A stretch of DNA of 64,000 bases from Streptomyces sp. NBC_00461 (GCF_036013935.1 NZ_CP107902.1:4993001-5057000), one strand, 5' to 3'. Positions 1 through 10,261 are shown, counted from the first letter of the stretch. Numbers and translations are program-made. Notes: generated from the sequence alone by a model not told the origin.

Positions 1-1021
1 GCGGCGCTTCGTATGTCACGCCGACACCCTTCAGTGCGATTTCTCGTGCCGCCTCAAGATAGGACAGCGCACCGCTCGAACCCGGATCGTAGGTCAGCAC
101 CGTCTGCCCATAACTCGGCGCCTCGGAGATTCGGACCGACCGGGGAATGCTCGTTCGCAGCACCTCGTCGCCGAAGTGGCTGCGTACCTCGTCCGCGACC
201 TGGGACGCGAGACGTGTCCGGCCGTCGTACATGGTGAGGAGGATCGTCGAAACGTGCAGCGTGGGGTTGAGGTGGCCCCGCACCAAGTCGACGTTCCGCA
301 GCAGCTGTCCCAGTCCTTCCAGCGCGTAGTACTCGCACTGGATCGGGATGAGGACCTCCGCGCCGGCCACCAACGCGTTGACCGTCAGCAGGCCGAGCGA
401 AGGAGGGCAGTCGATCAGAATGTAATCCAGCGGCTGCTCATAGGCCTGAATGGCTCGCTCCAGCCGGCTCTCCCGCGCCACTAGGGACACCAGCTCGATC
501 TCCGCACCGGCGAGATCGATCGTGGCGGGGGCGCAGAAGAGGCCCTCGACATCGAGGACTGGCTGGACGACCTCCGCGAGAGGCCTGCTCTCGACCAGAA
601 CGTCGTAGATGGACGGGACTTCGGCGTGATGGTCGATTCCCAGAGCGGTGGATGCGTTGCCCTGTGGGTCGAGGTCGATCACCAGGACGCGGGCGCCGTG
701 CAGGGCCAGGGAGGCGGCAAGGTTGACGGTCGTCGTCGTCTTGCCGACACCGCCCTTCTGGTTGGCAACGACCATGACGCGCGTCTGCTCAGGCCGTGGC
801 AGGCCCTCGCCGGCGCGGCCCAGAGCTTCCACGGCCAGTTGGGCAGCACGACCGATCGGAGTGTCGTCCATCGGAGGCGGTGTTTCACGTGAAACATCCG
901 CCCCCATCGACTCGGTACGGGGACCGGGGACCGGATCGGTCATCGGTCCCGCGATGTTGGCGTCGGACCGCAACGATTCACTCTCCTCGACTTCAGGCTC
1001 GCAATGAACAGAGCCTCCCAT
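1..1021 (-). CDS. parA: Chromosome partitioning ATPase ParA (Soj), 3' end cut by window edge
   Basis: ParA is the Walker-type ATPase that works with ParB bound at parS to segregate origin regions and, in Streptomyces, sporulation chromosomes. Translation from the ATG at 1021 gives 340 residues before the window ends. The deviant Walker A motif KGGVGKTT is at residues 89-96 and a ParA-type DCPPSLG motif follows further on. The first 80 residues are an actinobacterial N-terminal extension, of which residues 43-47 (VSRET) are encoded by a parS site. The gene reads off the left edge with no stop; parB would be expected next. Upstream lie two DnaA boxes and a second parS. Start chosen as the first ATG giving the conserved extension; a shorter start is possible. 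Confidence 0.93.
   Translation of the reverse strand, partial: MGGSVHCEPEVEESESLRSDANIAGPMTDPVPGPRTESMGADVSRETPPPMDDTPIGRAAQLAVEALGRAGEGLPRPEQTRVMVVANQKGGVGKTTTTVNLAASLALHGARVLVIDLDPQGNASTALGIDHHAEVPSIYDVLVESRPLAEVVQPVLDVEGLFCAPATIDLAGAEIELVSLVARESRLERAIQAYEQPLDYILIDCPPSLGLLTVNALVAGAEVLIPIQCEYYALEGLGQLLRNVDLVRGHLNPTLHVSTILLTMYDGRTRLASQVADEVRSHFGDEVLRTSIPRSVRISEAPSYGQTVLTYDPGSSGALSYLEAAREIALKGVGVTYEAP
882..895. other. parS site inside parA
   Basis: GTTTCACGTGAAAC, the perfect 14-bp ParB-binding palindrome, lies within the parA coding sequence and encodes its VSRET residues. Confidence 0.93.
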
Positions 1022-1057
1022 GCCTTCGGGGTCGTGAACCAGTGAGGCCTGTTCTTC

Positions 1058-1084
1058 TGTGGAGAAATCCACCTCTGTGGACAA
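1058..1084 (-). promoter_or_regulatory. Two DnaA boxes upstream of parA
   Basis: Read on the minus strand, 1058-1066 gives TTCTCCACA and 1076-1084 gives the perfect Streptomyces consensus TTGTCCACA. They sit 37 and 55 bp upstream of the parA ATG in the parAB promoter zone. DnaA control of parAB is inferred, not shown. Confidence 0.6.
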
Positions 1085-1215
1085 CTCCGTGCCCCCCACG
1101 GGGGACCGAGCACTGTTGGGTACGGGTGCCTCTCCGAGCGAGCCGAGAGGCTTACGGTCGCGGGGTTCGGCCGCGGCCCGGCCGCGGCTGATGATGCCGT
1201 GCAGCAGTGAGCGAC

Positions 1216-1229
1216 GTTTCACGTGAAAC
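1216..1229. other. parS site upstream of parA
   Basis: Perfect GTTTCACGTGAAAC palindrome in the rsmG-parA gap, 334 bp from the copy inside parA. Confidence 0.93.
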
Positions 1230-1322
1230 ACGATGCACAGCAGCAGTGGCCGAACTGCCGCGACACTCCGGCGTGCGTAGGTTTGGCAGCTTGTGTGGAG
1301 TACGTCTCGTCGTCAGGGTGGA

Positions 1323-2039
1323 TCAGCGACGACGCCGTACTCGCTCTGTGCGAGCGGCTTTGGCCTTCTTCGCCGCGAAGCGCACACCCCCGGGGCTCTC
1401 GCCGACCTCGACCCGCACAACAGTGGACAGGGGATCCACCACGCCCTCACCCACATGCAGGATCGAGGTCTCCACGGCGCCGAGCTTGCTCAGCGCCGTG
1501 GACGCGCTCTTGAGCTCCTCCTCAGCGGTGTCCCCCTTGAGCGCGAGCATCTCGCCGTACGGCCTCAGCAGTGGGATGCCCCACGTGGCCAGTCGGTCCA
1601 GCGGGGCCACGGCCCGTGCCGTCACGACATGGACCGGCGGTACCTTGCCCATGACCTCCTCGGCACGACCCCGGACCACGGTCACATGGTCCAGGCCCAG
1701 CAGCTCGACGACCTCGGTGAGGAAGTTCGTACGCCGCAGCAGAGGCTCCAGGAGCGTGATCTTGAGGTCCTCACGGACCAGCGCCAGAGGGATGCCCGGC
1801 AGGCCGGCACCCGAGCCGACGTCGCACACCGTCACCCCCTCGGGCACGACCTCGGAGAGCACCGCGCAATTGAGCAGGTGCCGCTCCCAGAGGCGAGGCA
1901 CTTCGCGTGGGCCGATGAGACCGCGCTGCACACCCGCCTCAGCGAGCAGCTCCGCATAGCGGACCGCGTCCGCGAAGCGATCGCCGAACACCTCACGCGC
2001 CTGCTCGGGCGCAGGGGGAAGCTCCGCTGCCTCCGTCAC
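1323..2039 (-). CDS. rsmG: 16S rRNA (guanine-N7)-methyltransferase RsmG
   Basis: RsmG (GidB) uses S-adenosylmethionine to methylate a guanine N7 in the 530 loop of 16S rRNA; loss gives low-level streptomycin resistance and, in Streptomyces, antibiotic overproduction. The 238-aa product has the glycine-rich SAM-binding motif DVGSGAGLPGIPLA in its first half and the conserved WERHLLNC segment before it. A basic tail ends in RRRR. Start is GTG at 2039. It lies in the leftward operon between jag and parA, as in other Streptomyces. The length is normal for the family. Confidence 0.95.
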   Translation of the reverse strand: MTEAAELPPAPEQAREVFGDRFADAVRYAELLAEAGVQRGLIGPREVPRLWERHLLNCAVLSEVVPEGVTVCDVGSGAGLPGIPLALVREDLKITLLEPLLRRTNFLTEVVELLGLDHVTVVRGRAEEVMGKVPPVHVVTARAVAPLDRLATWGIPLLRPYGEMLALKGDTAEEELKSASTALSKLGAVETSILHVGEGVVDPLSTVVRVEVGESPGGVRFAAKKAKAARTERVRRRR

Positions 2040-2157
2040 GGGGACCGTCCTTCCGTACCGCTTCAGCGCACCGGGCGCCGACCAACAGAACTATCAGGCT
2101 GACAAAGTCCGGCCCCGCCTGCGCTACAGACGGGGCCGGAGGAACGTAACGGACCGA

Positions 2158-2670
2158 TCAGGCCGGGAGCACGACGACGAAGCGCTGCGGCTCCTCGCCC
2201 TCCGACTCGCTGCGCAGGCCCGCGGCCTTGACCGCGTCGTGCACGACCTTGCGCTCGAACGGGGTCATCGGCTTCATCTTCACCGGCTCGCCGGTGTTCC
2301 TGACTTCGGCGGCCGCCTTCGCACCAAGCTCGGAGAGTTCGGCGCGCTTCTTGGCGCGGTAGCCGCCGATGTCCAGCATCAGCCGGCTGCGGTCCCCGGT
2401 CTCCCGGTGCACGGCGAGGCGCGTGAGTTCCTGGAGCGCCTCAAGCACCTCACCGTCACGGCCGACCAGCTTCTGCAGGTCTCGGCCGCCCGCGTCGCTG
2501 ATGATCGAGACAGCGGCGCGGTCGGCCTCGACGTCCATGTCGATGTCGCCGTCGAGATCGGCGATGTCCAGCAGACCCTCAAGGTAGTCCGCTGCGATCT
2601 CGCCCTCCTGCTCCAGGCGGGTCAGGGTGTCTGCACCCTCGACAGCGGCGGAGGTGGTGCCTTCCGTCAC
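2158..2670 (-). CDS. jag: Jag/KhpB-like KH-R3H RNA-binding protein
   Basis: Jag (SpoIIIJ-associated protein, KhpB family) binds single-stranded nucleic acid and is encoded next to yidC in most Gram-positives. The 170-aa protein has an acidic N-terminal third, a KH-like central part (VSIISDAGGRDLQKLVGRDG) and a C-terminal R3H region with R and H residues (FERKVVHDAVKAAG) and a hydrophobic end. Start is GTG at 2670, 15 bp after yidC, so the two are probably co-transcribed. The actinobacterial version lacks the long N-terminal Jag domain of Bacillus. Confidence 0.9.
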   Translation of the reverse strand: MTEGTTSAAVEGADTLTRLEQEGEIAADYLEGLLDIADLDGDIDMDVEADRAAVSIISDAGGRDLQKLVGRDGEVLEALQELTRLAVHRETGDRSRLMLDIGGYRAKKRAELSELGAKAAAEVRNTGEPVKMKPMTPFERKVVHDAVKAAGLRSESEGEEPQRFVVVLPA

Positions 2671-2685
2671 GGGATGGGCTCCTTC

Positions 2686-3966
2686 TTACTTCTTGGACGG
2701 GGACTTGGGGCGCTGCGGGCCCTTGCGCTGCCCGGACTGAGCCTTGCTGCGGGTGCCGCTGCCGGTCCTCGGCTCGGGCTTCTTGGCAGCGGCGGGGGGC
2801 TGGGCGTCCTCCGGCTCGTCGGACTTGCTCAACGACGTCTTCGGCTCGGCTTCGCCGGCCGCCTTGGGGCCGGACTGCCGCTGGGCCTTGGTCTGCCGCT
2901 TGGGCTGCTGGCGCTTGGGAGCGGCGGCGGTGCCGGTCGTCGGCACACCGTCCTCGGTCTGGGCGGCGGCAGCGCTGTCGCTCTGCATCACTGTGCCGTC
3001 GGTCTGGGCGGCGAGACCGGCCTTGTTCAGCGAGTTGATGAACTTGCGCTCGAACTCGTTGCGGTCACGGCCCTTGGTGACGATCGCCTTGATGATGGTG
3101 CGCTCACTGCGCTTGCGGGCCTTGCCGTGCTGCGTGACGTGCTTGGTCAGACGCTCCAGATAGGCGGCCTGCGCCTTGGAACCCGGGGTCGGGTTGTTGT
3201 GGATCACATACATCTGCTGGCCCATGGTCCACACGTTGGTGGTCAGCCAGTAGACGAGGACACCGACCGGGAAGTTGATGCCGAAGACGGCGAACATGAC
3301 CGGGAAGACGTACATCAGCATCTTCTGCTGCTGCATGAACGGCGTCTTCACCGTCGTGTCGACGTTCTTCGTCATCAGCTGGCGCTGCGTGTAGAACTGC
3401 GACGCCGACATCAGGACGATCATGATCGCGGTGACGACACGGACGTCAGTCAGCGTGGCACCGAGCTGGGCGACCTTGTCGGCGCTGTCCGTGAACTTCG
3501 CGGCCAGGGGGGCACCGAAGATGTGTGCCTTACGAGCGCTGGCGAGCAGCGAATCGTCGATGACGCCGATCGTCTTGCCCGTCGCGATGCCGTTGAGCAC
3601 GTGATAGAGGGCGAAGAAGAACGGCGACTGCGCCAGGATGGGAAGGCACGAGGAGAGCGGGTTGGTGCCCGTCTCCTTGTACAGCTTCATCATCTCTTCG
3701 GACTGGCGCTGCTTGTCGTTCTTGTAGCGCTCCTGGATCTTCTTCATCTCGGGCTGCAGCGTCTGCATCGCCCGGGTCGACTTGATCTGCTTCACGAAGA
3801 GCGGGATCAGGCAGATACGGATGAGGATCACCAGGGACACGATGGACAGGCCCCAGGCCCAGCCCGTGTCGGGACCGAAGATCTTCCCGTACATCGAGTG
3901 GAACTGGACGATGACCCATGAAACGGGTGTCGTGATGAAGCTGAAGAGGCTGGCAATCGTGTCCAC
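2686..3966 (-). CDS. yidC: Membrane protein insertase YidC
   Basis: YidC/Oxa1 inserts and folds proteins in the cytoplasmic membrane, alone or with Sec. The 426-aa protein has an N-terminal membrane segment, then the conserved core with multiple membrane helices (from [15 protein letters not shown] on), including the region around [21 protein letters not shown] and a final membrane segment before MYVIHNNP. The last ~130 residues form a basic, Lys/Gln/Pro-rich cytoplasmic tail typical of actinobacterial YidC. Start is GTG at 3966, three bases after the yidD stop. Confidence 0.95.
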   Translation of the reverse strand: MDTIASLFSFITTPVSWVIVQFHSMYGKIFGPDTGWAWGLSIVSLVILIRICLIPLFVKQIKSTRAMQTLQPEMKKIQERYKNDKQRQSEEMMKLYKETGTNPLSSCLPILAQSPFFFALYHVLNGIATGKTIGVIDDSLLASARKAHIFGAPLAAKFTDSADKVAQLGATLTDVRVVTAIMIVLMSASQFYTQRQLMTKNVDTTVKTPFMQQQKMLMYVFPVMFAVFGINFPVGVLVYWLTTNVWTMGQQMYVIHNNPTPGSKAQAAYLERLTKHVTQHGKARKRSERTIIKAIVTKGRDRNEFERKFINSLNKAGLAAQTDGTVMQSDSAAAAQTEDGVPTTGTAAAPKRQQPKRQTKAQRQSGPKAAGEAEPKTSLSKSDEPEDAQPPAAAKKPEPRTGSGTRSKAQSGQRKGPQRPKSPSKK

Positions 3967-3969
3967 TAA

Positions 3970-4323
3970 TCATGCTCCTTGGGCATGGGACGGAGTCTCT
4001 GCGGCCGGGCTCGAAGGAAGGTTCTCCTCGGTGGCCGTTTCGGCGGCGGAGGGCCCGCCCCTGCGTGCGCGCCACGCATCGCGCAGCATTTCGTGCCACC
4101 GCGGGCGCTTGCGCGGTGGGACATGGTCCACACCGCCGAGCGACCACGGATTGCACCGCAGGATGCGCCAGGCGGTGAGCGCCGTGCCTTTGATCGCACC
4201 GTGCCGGTCGATGGCCGTGTACCCATAGTGGGAGCACGACGGGTAGTACTTGCACACCGGCCCGAGCAGCGGACTGATGGTCCACTGGTACAGCTTGATC
4301 AGAGCCAGCAGCGGGTACTTCAT
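3970..4323 (-). CDS. yidD: Membrane protein insertion efficiency factor YidD
   Basis: YidD is a small membrane-associated helper of YidC-dependent insertion. The 117-aa product starts [20 protein letters not shown] and contains the diagnostic [11 protein letters not shown] cysteine cluster and the [15 protein letters not shown] stretch. The ATG overlaps the rnpA stop in an ATGA junction, indicating translational coupling. A ~40-residue Arg/Ala/Pro-rich C-terminal extension goes beyond the family core and is common in actinomycetes. Confidence 0.94.
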   Translation of the reverse strand: MKYPLLALIKLYQWTISPLLGPVCKYYPSCSHYGYTAIDRHGAIKGTALTAWRILRCNPWSLGGVDHVPPRKRPRWHEMLRDAWRARRGGPSAAETATEENLPSSPAAETPSHAQGA

Positions 4324-4691
4324 CGTGCGCCCCCTCCCAGCAACCGCTCAATGGCGGCATCCAGGTCTTGGGCCAGTTGTGCATGGTCGGCGTCACCCGC
4401 ACCGGGTAGCGCTCGTACGACTACCAGGCTACCGGGGGGCAACAGGGCGACTCGGTCCCGCATCAGGTGGCGCAGTCTGCGCTTGACCTTGTTGCGTATC
4501 ACCGCACCGCCCACTGCTTTGCTCACGACGAAACCCGCACGCGTCGGGGGAGCGCTCTCCCCAGGCGCGTGCGGGTCCGTGGCACCGCTACGAAGATGGA
4601 CGACGAGGGACGGGCGTCCGGCCCGGCGCCCTCGTCGTACTGCGGTCGCGAAGTCCTCGCGCCGCCTCAGCCGGTTCTCGGTGGGCAGCAC
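4320..4691 (-). CDS. rnpA: Ribonuclease P protein component
   Basis: RnpA binds the RNase P RNA and supports 5' maturation of tRNA precursors. The 123-aa protein begins [14 protein letters not shown], typical of the family, and contains the RNR-like basic motif region [16 protein letters not shown]. The start is GTG at 4691. It follows rpmH by 21 bp and overlaps yidD at its 3' end, the classical rpmH-rnpA-yidD-yidC order. Confidence 0.96.
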   Translation of the reverse strand: MLPTENRLRRREDFATAVRRGRRAGRPSLVVHLRSGATDPHAPGESAPPTRAGFVVSKAVGGAVIRNKVKRRLRHLMRDRVALLPPGSLVVVRALPGAGDADHAQLAQDLDAAIERLLGGGAR

Positions 4692-4712
4692 GACGGCATG
4701 ACCTGACCGGGA

Positions 4713-4850
4713 TCAGGCGGACAGGCTCGCGCGACCCTTGCTGCGGCGGTTCGCCAAAATCGCGCGACCGGCACGGGTACGCATCCGCAGGCGGAAGCCG
4801 TGGGTCTTGGCGCGACGACGGTTGTTCGGCTGGAAGGTGCGCTTGCTCAC
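4713..4850 (-). CDS. rpmH: 50S ribosomal protein L34
   Basis: A 45-residue highly basic protein starting [19 protein letters not shown] and ending [11 protein letters not shown] is an unmistakable L34. The start is GTG at 4850, preceded by a GGAG ribosome-binding site about 7 bp upstream. It heads the leftward rpmH-rnpA-yidD-yidC-jag-rsmG set and is divergent from dnaA. Confidence 0.98.
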   Translation of the reverse strand: MSKRTFQPNNRRRAKTHGFRLRMRTRAGRAILANRRSKGRASLSA

Positions 4851-5234
4851 TCGGGGGCTCCAGAAATCAATCGGTAGTGGCGGGGTGCCGTCTTAGCTGT
4901 CACCGTGCGCCCACGAGTAGCTCGCGTTAACGCCCGAGTGCACCGCTTCCCGATCACCTGACGCGATCTGTGCCCATCGGAGGCAGGCGGCAGCAGCCAT
5001 CGACAACTCGACCTGGTTACGGTACGCGGGGCTACGCCATCCGGTCAAACCAGCGGTCACTGAGAGACACTATCCACAGCCTGGGGACAACAACTTGAAC
5101 CGCACCCGTCGCCCTGACTACCGTGGCTGAACCCCGGTTCGTTCCCTTGACCCCTTGTTTTGGCTCGACCCCCTTTGAATCCCGACCCGTCCCACAACCA
5201 CACGTTCGTGGGACCCCGTGAGAGAGCGTGCCCT
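4851..5234. promoter_or_regulatory. rpmH-dnaA divergent promoter region with DnaA boxes
   Basis: This 384-bp divergent spacer carries a DnaA box CTATCCACA at 5070-5078 and a weak box on the minus strand at 5082-5090 (TTGTCCCCA). Paired DnaA boxes at the dnaA promoter mediate autoregulation in Streptomyces. No coding frame is credible here. Confidence 0.7.
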
Positions 5235-7187
5235 GTGGCTGACGTGCCTGCCGATCTTGCCGCAGTGTGGCCACGAGTACTGGAGCAACTTCTCGGCGAG
5301 GGCCGGGGGCAGGGTGTGGAGACCAAGGACGAGCACTGGATCCGGCGATGCCAGCCGCTCGCGCTGGTCGCCGACACCGCCCTGCTCGCCGTACCGAACG
5401 AATTCGCGAAGGGCGTGCTCGAGGGCCGCCTCGCTCCGATCGTCAGCGAGACGCTGAGCCGCGAGTGCGGCCGCCCGATCCGTATCGCGATCACCGTCGA
5501 CGACTCCGCTGGCGAGCCCCCCGCCCCGCCGGCGCCGCCGATCCGCCCCCAGTCCCGCTACGAGGAGCCCGAGCTCCCCTCCGGGCAGTACGACGGCTAC
5601 GGCCGCCACCGCGCGGACGACCGCCGCACGGGCCGCGGCGAGCAGCTTCCCGGTGCACCCGGCGACCAGCTCCCCACTCCCCGCCCGGCCTACCCCTCGG
5701 AGTACCAGCGCCCCGAGCCCGGCGCCTGGCCGCGCCCGCCGCAGGACGAGTACCGGTCGCAGGACGAGTACAGCTGGCAGCAGCAGCGCCTCGGCTTCCC
5801 CGAACGGGACCCCTACGCGTCGCCGCAGCAAGACTCGTACGGATCCTCGGCACAGGACTCGTACGCCCCGCCCTCCCAGGACTACCGTCCGCAGTCGATG
5901 GAGCGCCCGTCGTACGAGGCACAGCGACCCGATTACGACCAGCAGCGCCCCGACTACGATCAGCCGCGTCCGGACTACGACCAGCCCCGCCCCGATTACG
6001 ACCAGCGCGACGCCCGCCGGGAGCTGCCCAAGCAGTCGTCCGGTTCCGGGCACGTCCACCGCGGCGGTCCGGTCGGCTCCGCGCTGCCTGCCTCCAGCGG
6101 TGCCCCCGGCCCGCTGGCCGCGAAGCCCGCGCCGGCGACCGGGCCCGGTGAACCAACGGCACGCCTGAACCCGAAGTACCTCTTCGACACGTTCGTCATC
6201 GGCGCCTCCAACCGCTTCGCGCACGCCGCCGCAGTCGCCGTCGCGGAGGCACCGGCGAAGGCGTACAACCCCCTGTTCATCTATGGGGAGTCGGGGCTCG
6301 GCAAGACGCACCTGCTGCACGCGATCGGGCACTACGCGCGCAGTCTCTACCCCGGCACGCGCGTGCGGTATGTGAGCTCGGAGGAGTTCACCAACGAGTT
6401 CATCAACTCGATCCGCGACGGCAAGGGCGACAGCTTCCGCAAGCGCTACCGCGAGATGGACATCCTGCTCGTCGACGACATCCAGTTCCTCGCGGACAAG
6501 GAGTCGACGCAGGAGGAGTTCTTCCACACCTTCAACACGCTCCACAACGCGAACAAGCAGATCGTGCTCTCCAGCGACCGGCCGCCGAAGCAGCTGGTCA
6601 CGCTGGAGGACCGGCTGCGGAACCGTTTCGAGTGGGGTCTGATCACCGACGTCCAGCCGCCCGAGCTGGAGACACGTATCGCCATCCTCCGTAAGAAGGC
6701 GGTGCAGGAACAGCTCAACGCCCCGCCGGAGGTCCTGGAGTTCATCGCCTCCCGTATCTCGCGCAACATCCGCGAGCTGGAGGGGGCGCTGATCCGGGTG
6801 ACGGCGTTCGCGTCGCTCAACCGGCAGCCGGTGGACCTGGGCCTCACGGAGATCGTCCTCAAGGACCTGATCCCCGGCGGCGAGGACTCGGCCCCCGAGA
6901 TCACCTCGACCGCCATCATGAGCGCGACCGCCGACTACTTCGGCCTCACCGTCGAGGACCTGTGCGGCACCTCGCGCGGCCGCGCGCTCGTCACGGCCCG
7001 CCAGATCGCCATGTACCTGTGCCGCGAGCTCACGGACCTCTCGCTGCCGAAGATCGGCGCGCTGTTCGGCGGTCGCGACCACACGACGGTGATGCACGCG
7101 GACCGCAAGATCCGCAATCTGATGGCGGAGCGGCGCTCCATCTACAACCAGGTGACCGAGCTGACGAACCGCATCAAGAACGGCTGA
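5235..7187 (+). CDS. dnaA: Chromosomal replication initiator DnaA
   Basis: DnaA binds the boxes in oriC and opens the origin. The 650-aa product is long because of the Streptomyces-type domain II: residues ~95-310 are a Pro/Gln/Tyr/Arg-rich linker with a run of near-identical hexapeptides of RPDYDQ type (about 5925-6010 in DNA). The AAA+ domain has Walker A GESGLGKT (351-358) and Walker B LLVDDIQ (around 411-417); the DNA-binding signature GGRDHTTV is at 612-619. I take the GTG at 5235 ([12 protein letters not shown]), which has a GAGAGA-type RBS; an upstream in-frame start at 5160 would add 25 unconserved residues. Confidence 0.98.
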   Translation: MADVPADLAAVWPRVLEQLLGEGRGQGVETKDEHWIRRCQPLALVADTALLAVPNEFAKGVLEGRLAPIVSETLSRECGRPIRIAITVDDSAGEPPAPPAPPIRPQSRYEEPELPSGQYDGYGRHRADDRRTGRGEQLPGAPGDQLPTPRPAYPSEYQRPEPGAWPRPPQDEYRSQDEYSWQQQRLGFPERDPYASPQQDSYGSSAQDSYAPPSQDYRPQSMERPSYEAQRPDYDQQRPDYDQPRPDYDQPRPDYDQRDARRELPKQSSGSGHVHRGGPVGSALPASSGAPGPLAAKPAPATGPGEPTARLNPKYLFDTFVIGASNRFAHAAAVAVAEAPAKAYNPLFIYGESGLGKTHLLHAIGHYARSLYPGTRVRYVSSEEFTNEFINSIRDGKGDSFRKRYREMDILLVDDIQFLADKESTQEEFFHTFNTLHNANKQIVLSSDRPPKQLVTLEDRLRNRFEWGLITDVQPPELETRIAILRKKAVQEQLNAPPEVLEFIASRISRNIRELEGALIRVTAFASLNRQPVDLGLTEIVLKDLIPGGEDSAPEITSTAIMSATADYFGLTVEDLCGTSRGRALVTARQIAMYLCRELTDLSLPKIGALFGGRDHTTVMHADRKIRNLMAERRSIYNQVTELTNRIKNG

Positions 7188-8078
7188 CAGCCGCCGACAT
7201 ACGCCGCCGAGGGCGCCCCGGGACGACTCCCGAGGGCGCCCTCCGCCGTTTCACGGGCACATCGCGGCCGGCCGCTGCCGTGCGTCCGGACGCCTGCTGT
7301 TCGATTAGCGGCCGGGTTACGGCCACTCTCCACAGATTGGGAGACTTTCTTCCGTCCACATGCTGGGGACCGCGGAGTTGTCCAGATCGCGATCCACAGG
7401 AGAACTGCTGAAGAACCATCAAGGCAGGTCAAGTGGCTGTGGATTGGTGGACGAAGGATCTCCACAGACTGTGGACAGACGAATGATCCACAAGCTGTGC
7501 ACGAAGTTGTCCACCGACAACCCACAGGCAGGGCCCGGTTGTCCCCAGCGATCACGGGTTTCTCCACATCACTGTCCACTGTTCGGCAACGTGACGCGCC
7601 TGATCACCGTGTCGAGTGAAAGCCGTCACACGAAGGTGCCGGGTTGCCCTGTGGGAAACGTGGGTAAAGCTGGGGACGGCCCTGGGGAGAACTCGCCCCA
7701 GGCTGTGCACGGGGTGTGCAGAACTTTCCGTTCTCCACAGAACCCCGGAGTTGTCCACCGCCTCCGCCCACAGGGCCAGTGGACAAAATCTCGCCTCTGA
7801 GCTGGGAAAACAGGGTTATCCACGGTTTCCACAGCCCCTACTACTACTCCCAACTAGAAAGAGCGAGAAGTTCGTTTCGAAGGGGGTCCTGTGCACAACT
7901 CGCTGTCCGGCTCCCGACTGCCCCTCGTCACGACTTGACCCCGAGAGGCACCTACTGTCAGTGCCGTGCGTCAGACTGGTCCCCGGTGGTCCTTCCCTCC
8001 CCAGGGACCGACGACACCGAGACAGACGACGAAGCCAGGCAGGCCGAGAAGCGCCGGCAACAGCAGGAGGCGGCAACA
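7188..8078. other. oriC: Chromosomal replication origin oriC
   Basis: The dnaA-dnaN spacer holds about 19 DnaA-box-like nonamers in both orientations. Plus-strand sites: 7326, 7352, 7378, 7390, 7458, 7484, 7507 (TTGTCCACC), 7539, 7560 (TTCTCCACA), 7572, 7731 (TTCTCCACA), 7751 (TTGTCCACC), 7816 (TTATCCACG) and 7825. Minus-strand sites: 7438, 7470 (CTGTCCACA) and 7779 (TTGTCCACT). They fall into two groups (7326-7580 and 7731-7833) separated by about 150 bp, the arrangement described for Streptomyces oriC. The last 200 bp probably contains the dnaN promoter. Confidence 0.95.
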
Positions 8079-9209
8079 GTGAAGATCCGGGTGGAACGCG
8101 ACGTACTCGCGGAGGCAGTGGCCTGGGCGGCACGCAGCCTCCCGGCCCGTCCGCCGGCGCCTGTCCTCGCCGGCCTCCTGCTGAAGGCCGAGGACGGCGC
8201 GCTGAGCCTCTCCAGCTTCGACTACGAGGTCTCCGCACGCGTGTCGGTGGAGGCTGAGGTCGAGGAGGAGGGCACGGTCCTCGTCTCCGGCCGCCTGCTC
8301 GCCGACATCTGCCGCGCTCTTCCCAACCGGCCGGTGGAGATTTCCACAGACGGTGTACGAGCGACCGTGGTCTGCGGCTCCTCGCGGTTCACACTCCACA
8401 CGCTGCCTGTGGAGGAGTACCCGGCGCTGCCGCAGATGCCGAGTGCGACGGGCACCGTCCCCGGTGAGGTCTTCGCCTCCGCCGCCGCCCAGGTGGCCAT
8501 CGCCGCGGGCCGCGACGACACGCTGCCGGTGCTGACCGGTGTGCGCATCGAGATCGAGGGCGACACCGTCACCCTGGCATCCACCGACCGCTACCGCTTC
8601 GCGGTCCGTGAGTTCCTGTGGAAGCCGGAGAACCCCGAGGCGTCCGCGGTCGCCCTGGTGCCCGCCAAGACGCTCCTGGACACCGCCAAGGCCCTCACGA
8701 GCGGCGACAGCGTCATCCTGGCGCTGTCCGGCTCGGGCGCGGGCGAGGGTCTGATCGGTTTCGAGGGCGCGGGCCGCCGTACGACCACGCGTCTGCTCGA
8801 AGGCGACCTGCCGAAGTACCGCTCGCTGTTCCCGACGGAGTTCAACTCCGTCGCCGTGATCGAGACCGCCCCCTTCGTGGAGGCCGTCAAGCGCGTGGCC
8901 CTGGTCGCCGAGCGCAACACCCCGGTGCGACTCAGCTTCGAGCAGGGCGTGCTGATCCTGGAGGCCGGTTCCAGCGACGACGCACAGGCTGTGGAAAGGG
9001 TCGACGCCCAGCTGGAGGGCGACGACGTCTCGATCGCCTTCAACCCGACCTTCCTGCTGGACGGCCTGAGCGCCATCGACTCCCCGGTGGCCCAGCTCTC
9101 CTTCACGACGTCCACCAAGCCCGCGCTGCTGAGCGGCAAGCCGGCGCTGGACGCGGAGGCGGACGAGGCCTACAAGTACCTGATCATGCCGGTGCGGCTG
9201 AGCGGCTGA
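8079..9209 (+). CDS. dnaN: DNA polymerase III sliding clamp (beta subunit)
   Basis: DnaN forms the dimeric clamp that tethers the replicative polymerase. The 376-aa product starts MKIRVERDVLAEAVAWAARS from a GTG at 8079, with a strong AGGAGG at 8065-8070 and 8-bp spacing. The frame stays open upstream to 7716, but that part lies in oriC and has no RBS or conservation. The C-terminus ends YLIMPVRLSG, the typical clamp end. Three-domain clamp length is normal. Confidence 0.97.
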   Translation: MKIRVERDVLAEAVAWAARSLPARPPAPVLAGLLLKAEDGALSLSSFDYEVSARVSVEAEVEEEGTVLVSGRLLADICRALPNRPVEISTDGVRATVVCGSSRFTLHTLPVEEYPALPQMPSATGTVPGEVFASAAAQVAIAAGRDDTLPVLTGVRIEIEGDTVTLASTDRYRFAVREFLWKPENPEASAVALVPAKTLLDTAKALTSGDSVILALSGSGAGEGLIGFEGAGRRTTTRLLEGDLPKYRSLFPTEFNSVAVIETAPFVEAVKRVALVAERNTPVRLSFEQGVLILEAGSSDDAQAVERVDAQLEGDDVSIAFNPTFLLDGLSAIDSPVAQLSFTTSTKPALLSGKPALDAEADEAYKYLIMPVRLSG

Positions 9210-9385
9210 GGCGCGGGGAGCTGTCCCCAGGCCGTGGAGAGGACTTCCATGCCTGGGGAAAACCCGCAGGTGGGGCCGTACGTTTGAGCGCGTATGCCCA
9301 CAGGTGTGCGTGAGCGCCCGGGTCTAGGCTCGGACGTGGGTACGAACGTGCCTCACACGCCACACAGCAACCTAAGGAACAACTG

Positions 9386-10261
9386 ATGGAGCTCGGTCTC
9401 GTCGGCCTCGGCAAGATGGGCGGCAACATGCGCGAGCGGATCCGCCGCGCCGGCCACACCGTCGTCGGATACGACCGCAACCCGGACCTTGCCGATGTCC
9501 ACAGCCTGTCTGAGCTTGTGGGCAAGCTCAGCGGCCCGCGCGTGGTCTGGGTGATGGTCCCGGCCGGTGCCCCCACCCAGTCGACCGTCGACGAACTGGC
9601 CGAGCTGCTGGAGCCGGGCGACGTCGTCGTGGACGGCGGCAACTCCCGCTGGACGGACGACGAGAGGCACGCCGAGGAGCTGGCGGCCAAGGGCATCGGC
9701 TTCGTCGACTGCGGCGTCTCCGGCGGCGTCTGGGGCCTGGAGAACGGCTACGCGCTGATGTACGGCGGCGACGCGGAGAACGTCGCCAAGGTGCAGCCGG
9801 TCTTCGACGCCCTCAAGCCCGAGGGGAAGTTCGGTGCCGTGCACGCCGGCAAGGTCGGCGCGGGCCACTTCGCGAAGATGGTCCACAACGGCATCGAGTA
9901 CGCGATGATGCAGGCCTACGCCGAGGGCTGGGAACTGCTGGAGAAGGTCGACTCGGTCACGGATGTGCGCGAGGTCTTCCGGTCCTGGCAGGAGGGCACC
10001 GTCATCCGCTCCTGGCTGCTGGACCTCGCGGTGAACGCCCTCGACGAGGACGAGCACCTCGACAAGCTGAAGGGTTTTGCACAGGACTCCGGCGAGGGAC
10101 GCTGGACTGTGGAAGCCGCCATAGACAACGCCGTACCGCTGCCCGCGATCACGGCCTCGCTCTTCGCGCGGTTCGCGTCGCGCCAGGACGACTCGCCGCA
10201 GATGAAGATGATCGCGGCACTGCGCAACCAGTTCGGCGGCCACGCCGTAGAGACGAAGTAG
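9386..10261 (+). CDS. gnd: 6-phosphogluconate dehydrogenase (decarboxylating), short form
   Basis: The enzyme oxidises 6-phosphogluconate to ribulose 5-phosphate and CO2 in the pentose phosphate pathway. The 291-aa protein has the N-terminal dinucleotide fold GLGKMGGNM and the catalytic-domain motifs [21 protein letters not shown] and [22 protein letters not shown]. This is the ~300-residue (YqeC-like) class rather than the ~470-residue class. A RBS (AAGGAAC) precedes the ATG. Its place between dnaN and recF is a known Streptomyces arrangement. Confidence 0.95.
   Translation: MELGLVGLGKMGGNMRERIRRAGHTVVGYDRNPDLADVHSLSELVGKLSGPRVVWVMVPAGAPTQSTVDELAELLEPGDVVVDGGNSRWTDDERHAEELAAKGIGFVDCGVSGGVWGLENGYALMYGGDAENVAKVQPVFDALKPEGKFGAVHAGKVGAGHFAKMVHNGIEYAMMQAYAEGWELLEKVDSVTDVREVFRSWQEGTVIRSWLLDLAVNALDEDEHLDKLKGFAQDSGEGRWTVEAAIDNAVPLPAITASLFARFASRQDDSPQMKMIAALRNQFGGHAVETK

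Larger units (their letters stand above)
1022..1322. promoter_or_regulatory. parA-rsmG intergenic region (parAB promoter zone)
   Basis: This 301-bp gap between two leftward genes carries the two DnaA boxes and one parS site. No credible coding frame is seen. parAB is known to have its own promoters here in S. coelicolor; I cannot assign -35/-10 boxes with confidence. Confidence 0.5.

Noticed and set aside
7716..8078. N-terminal extension of DnaN by 121 residues
   Set aside because: It lies over oriC DnaA boxes, has no conserved clamp sequence and no RBS. The GTG at 8079 has AGGAGG at ideal distance.
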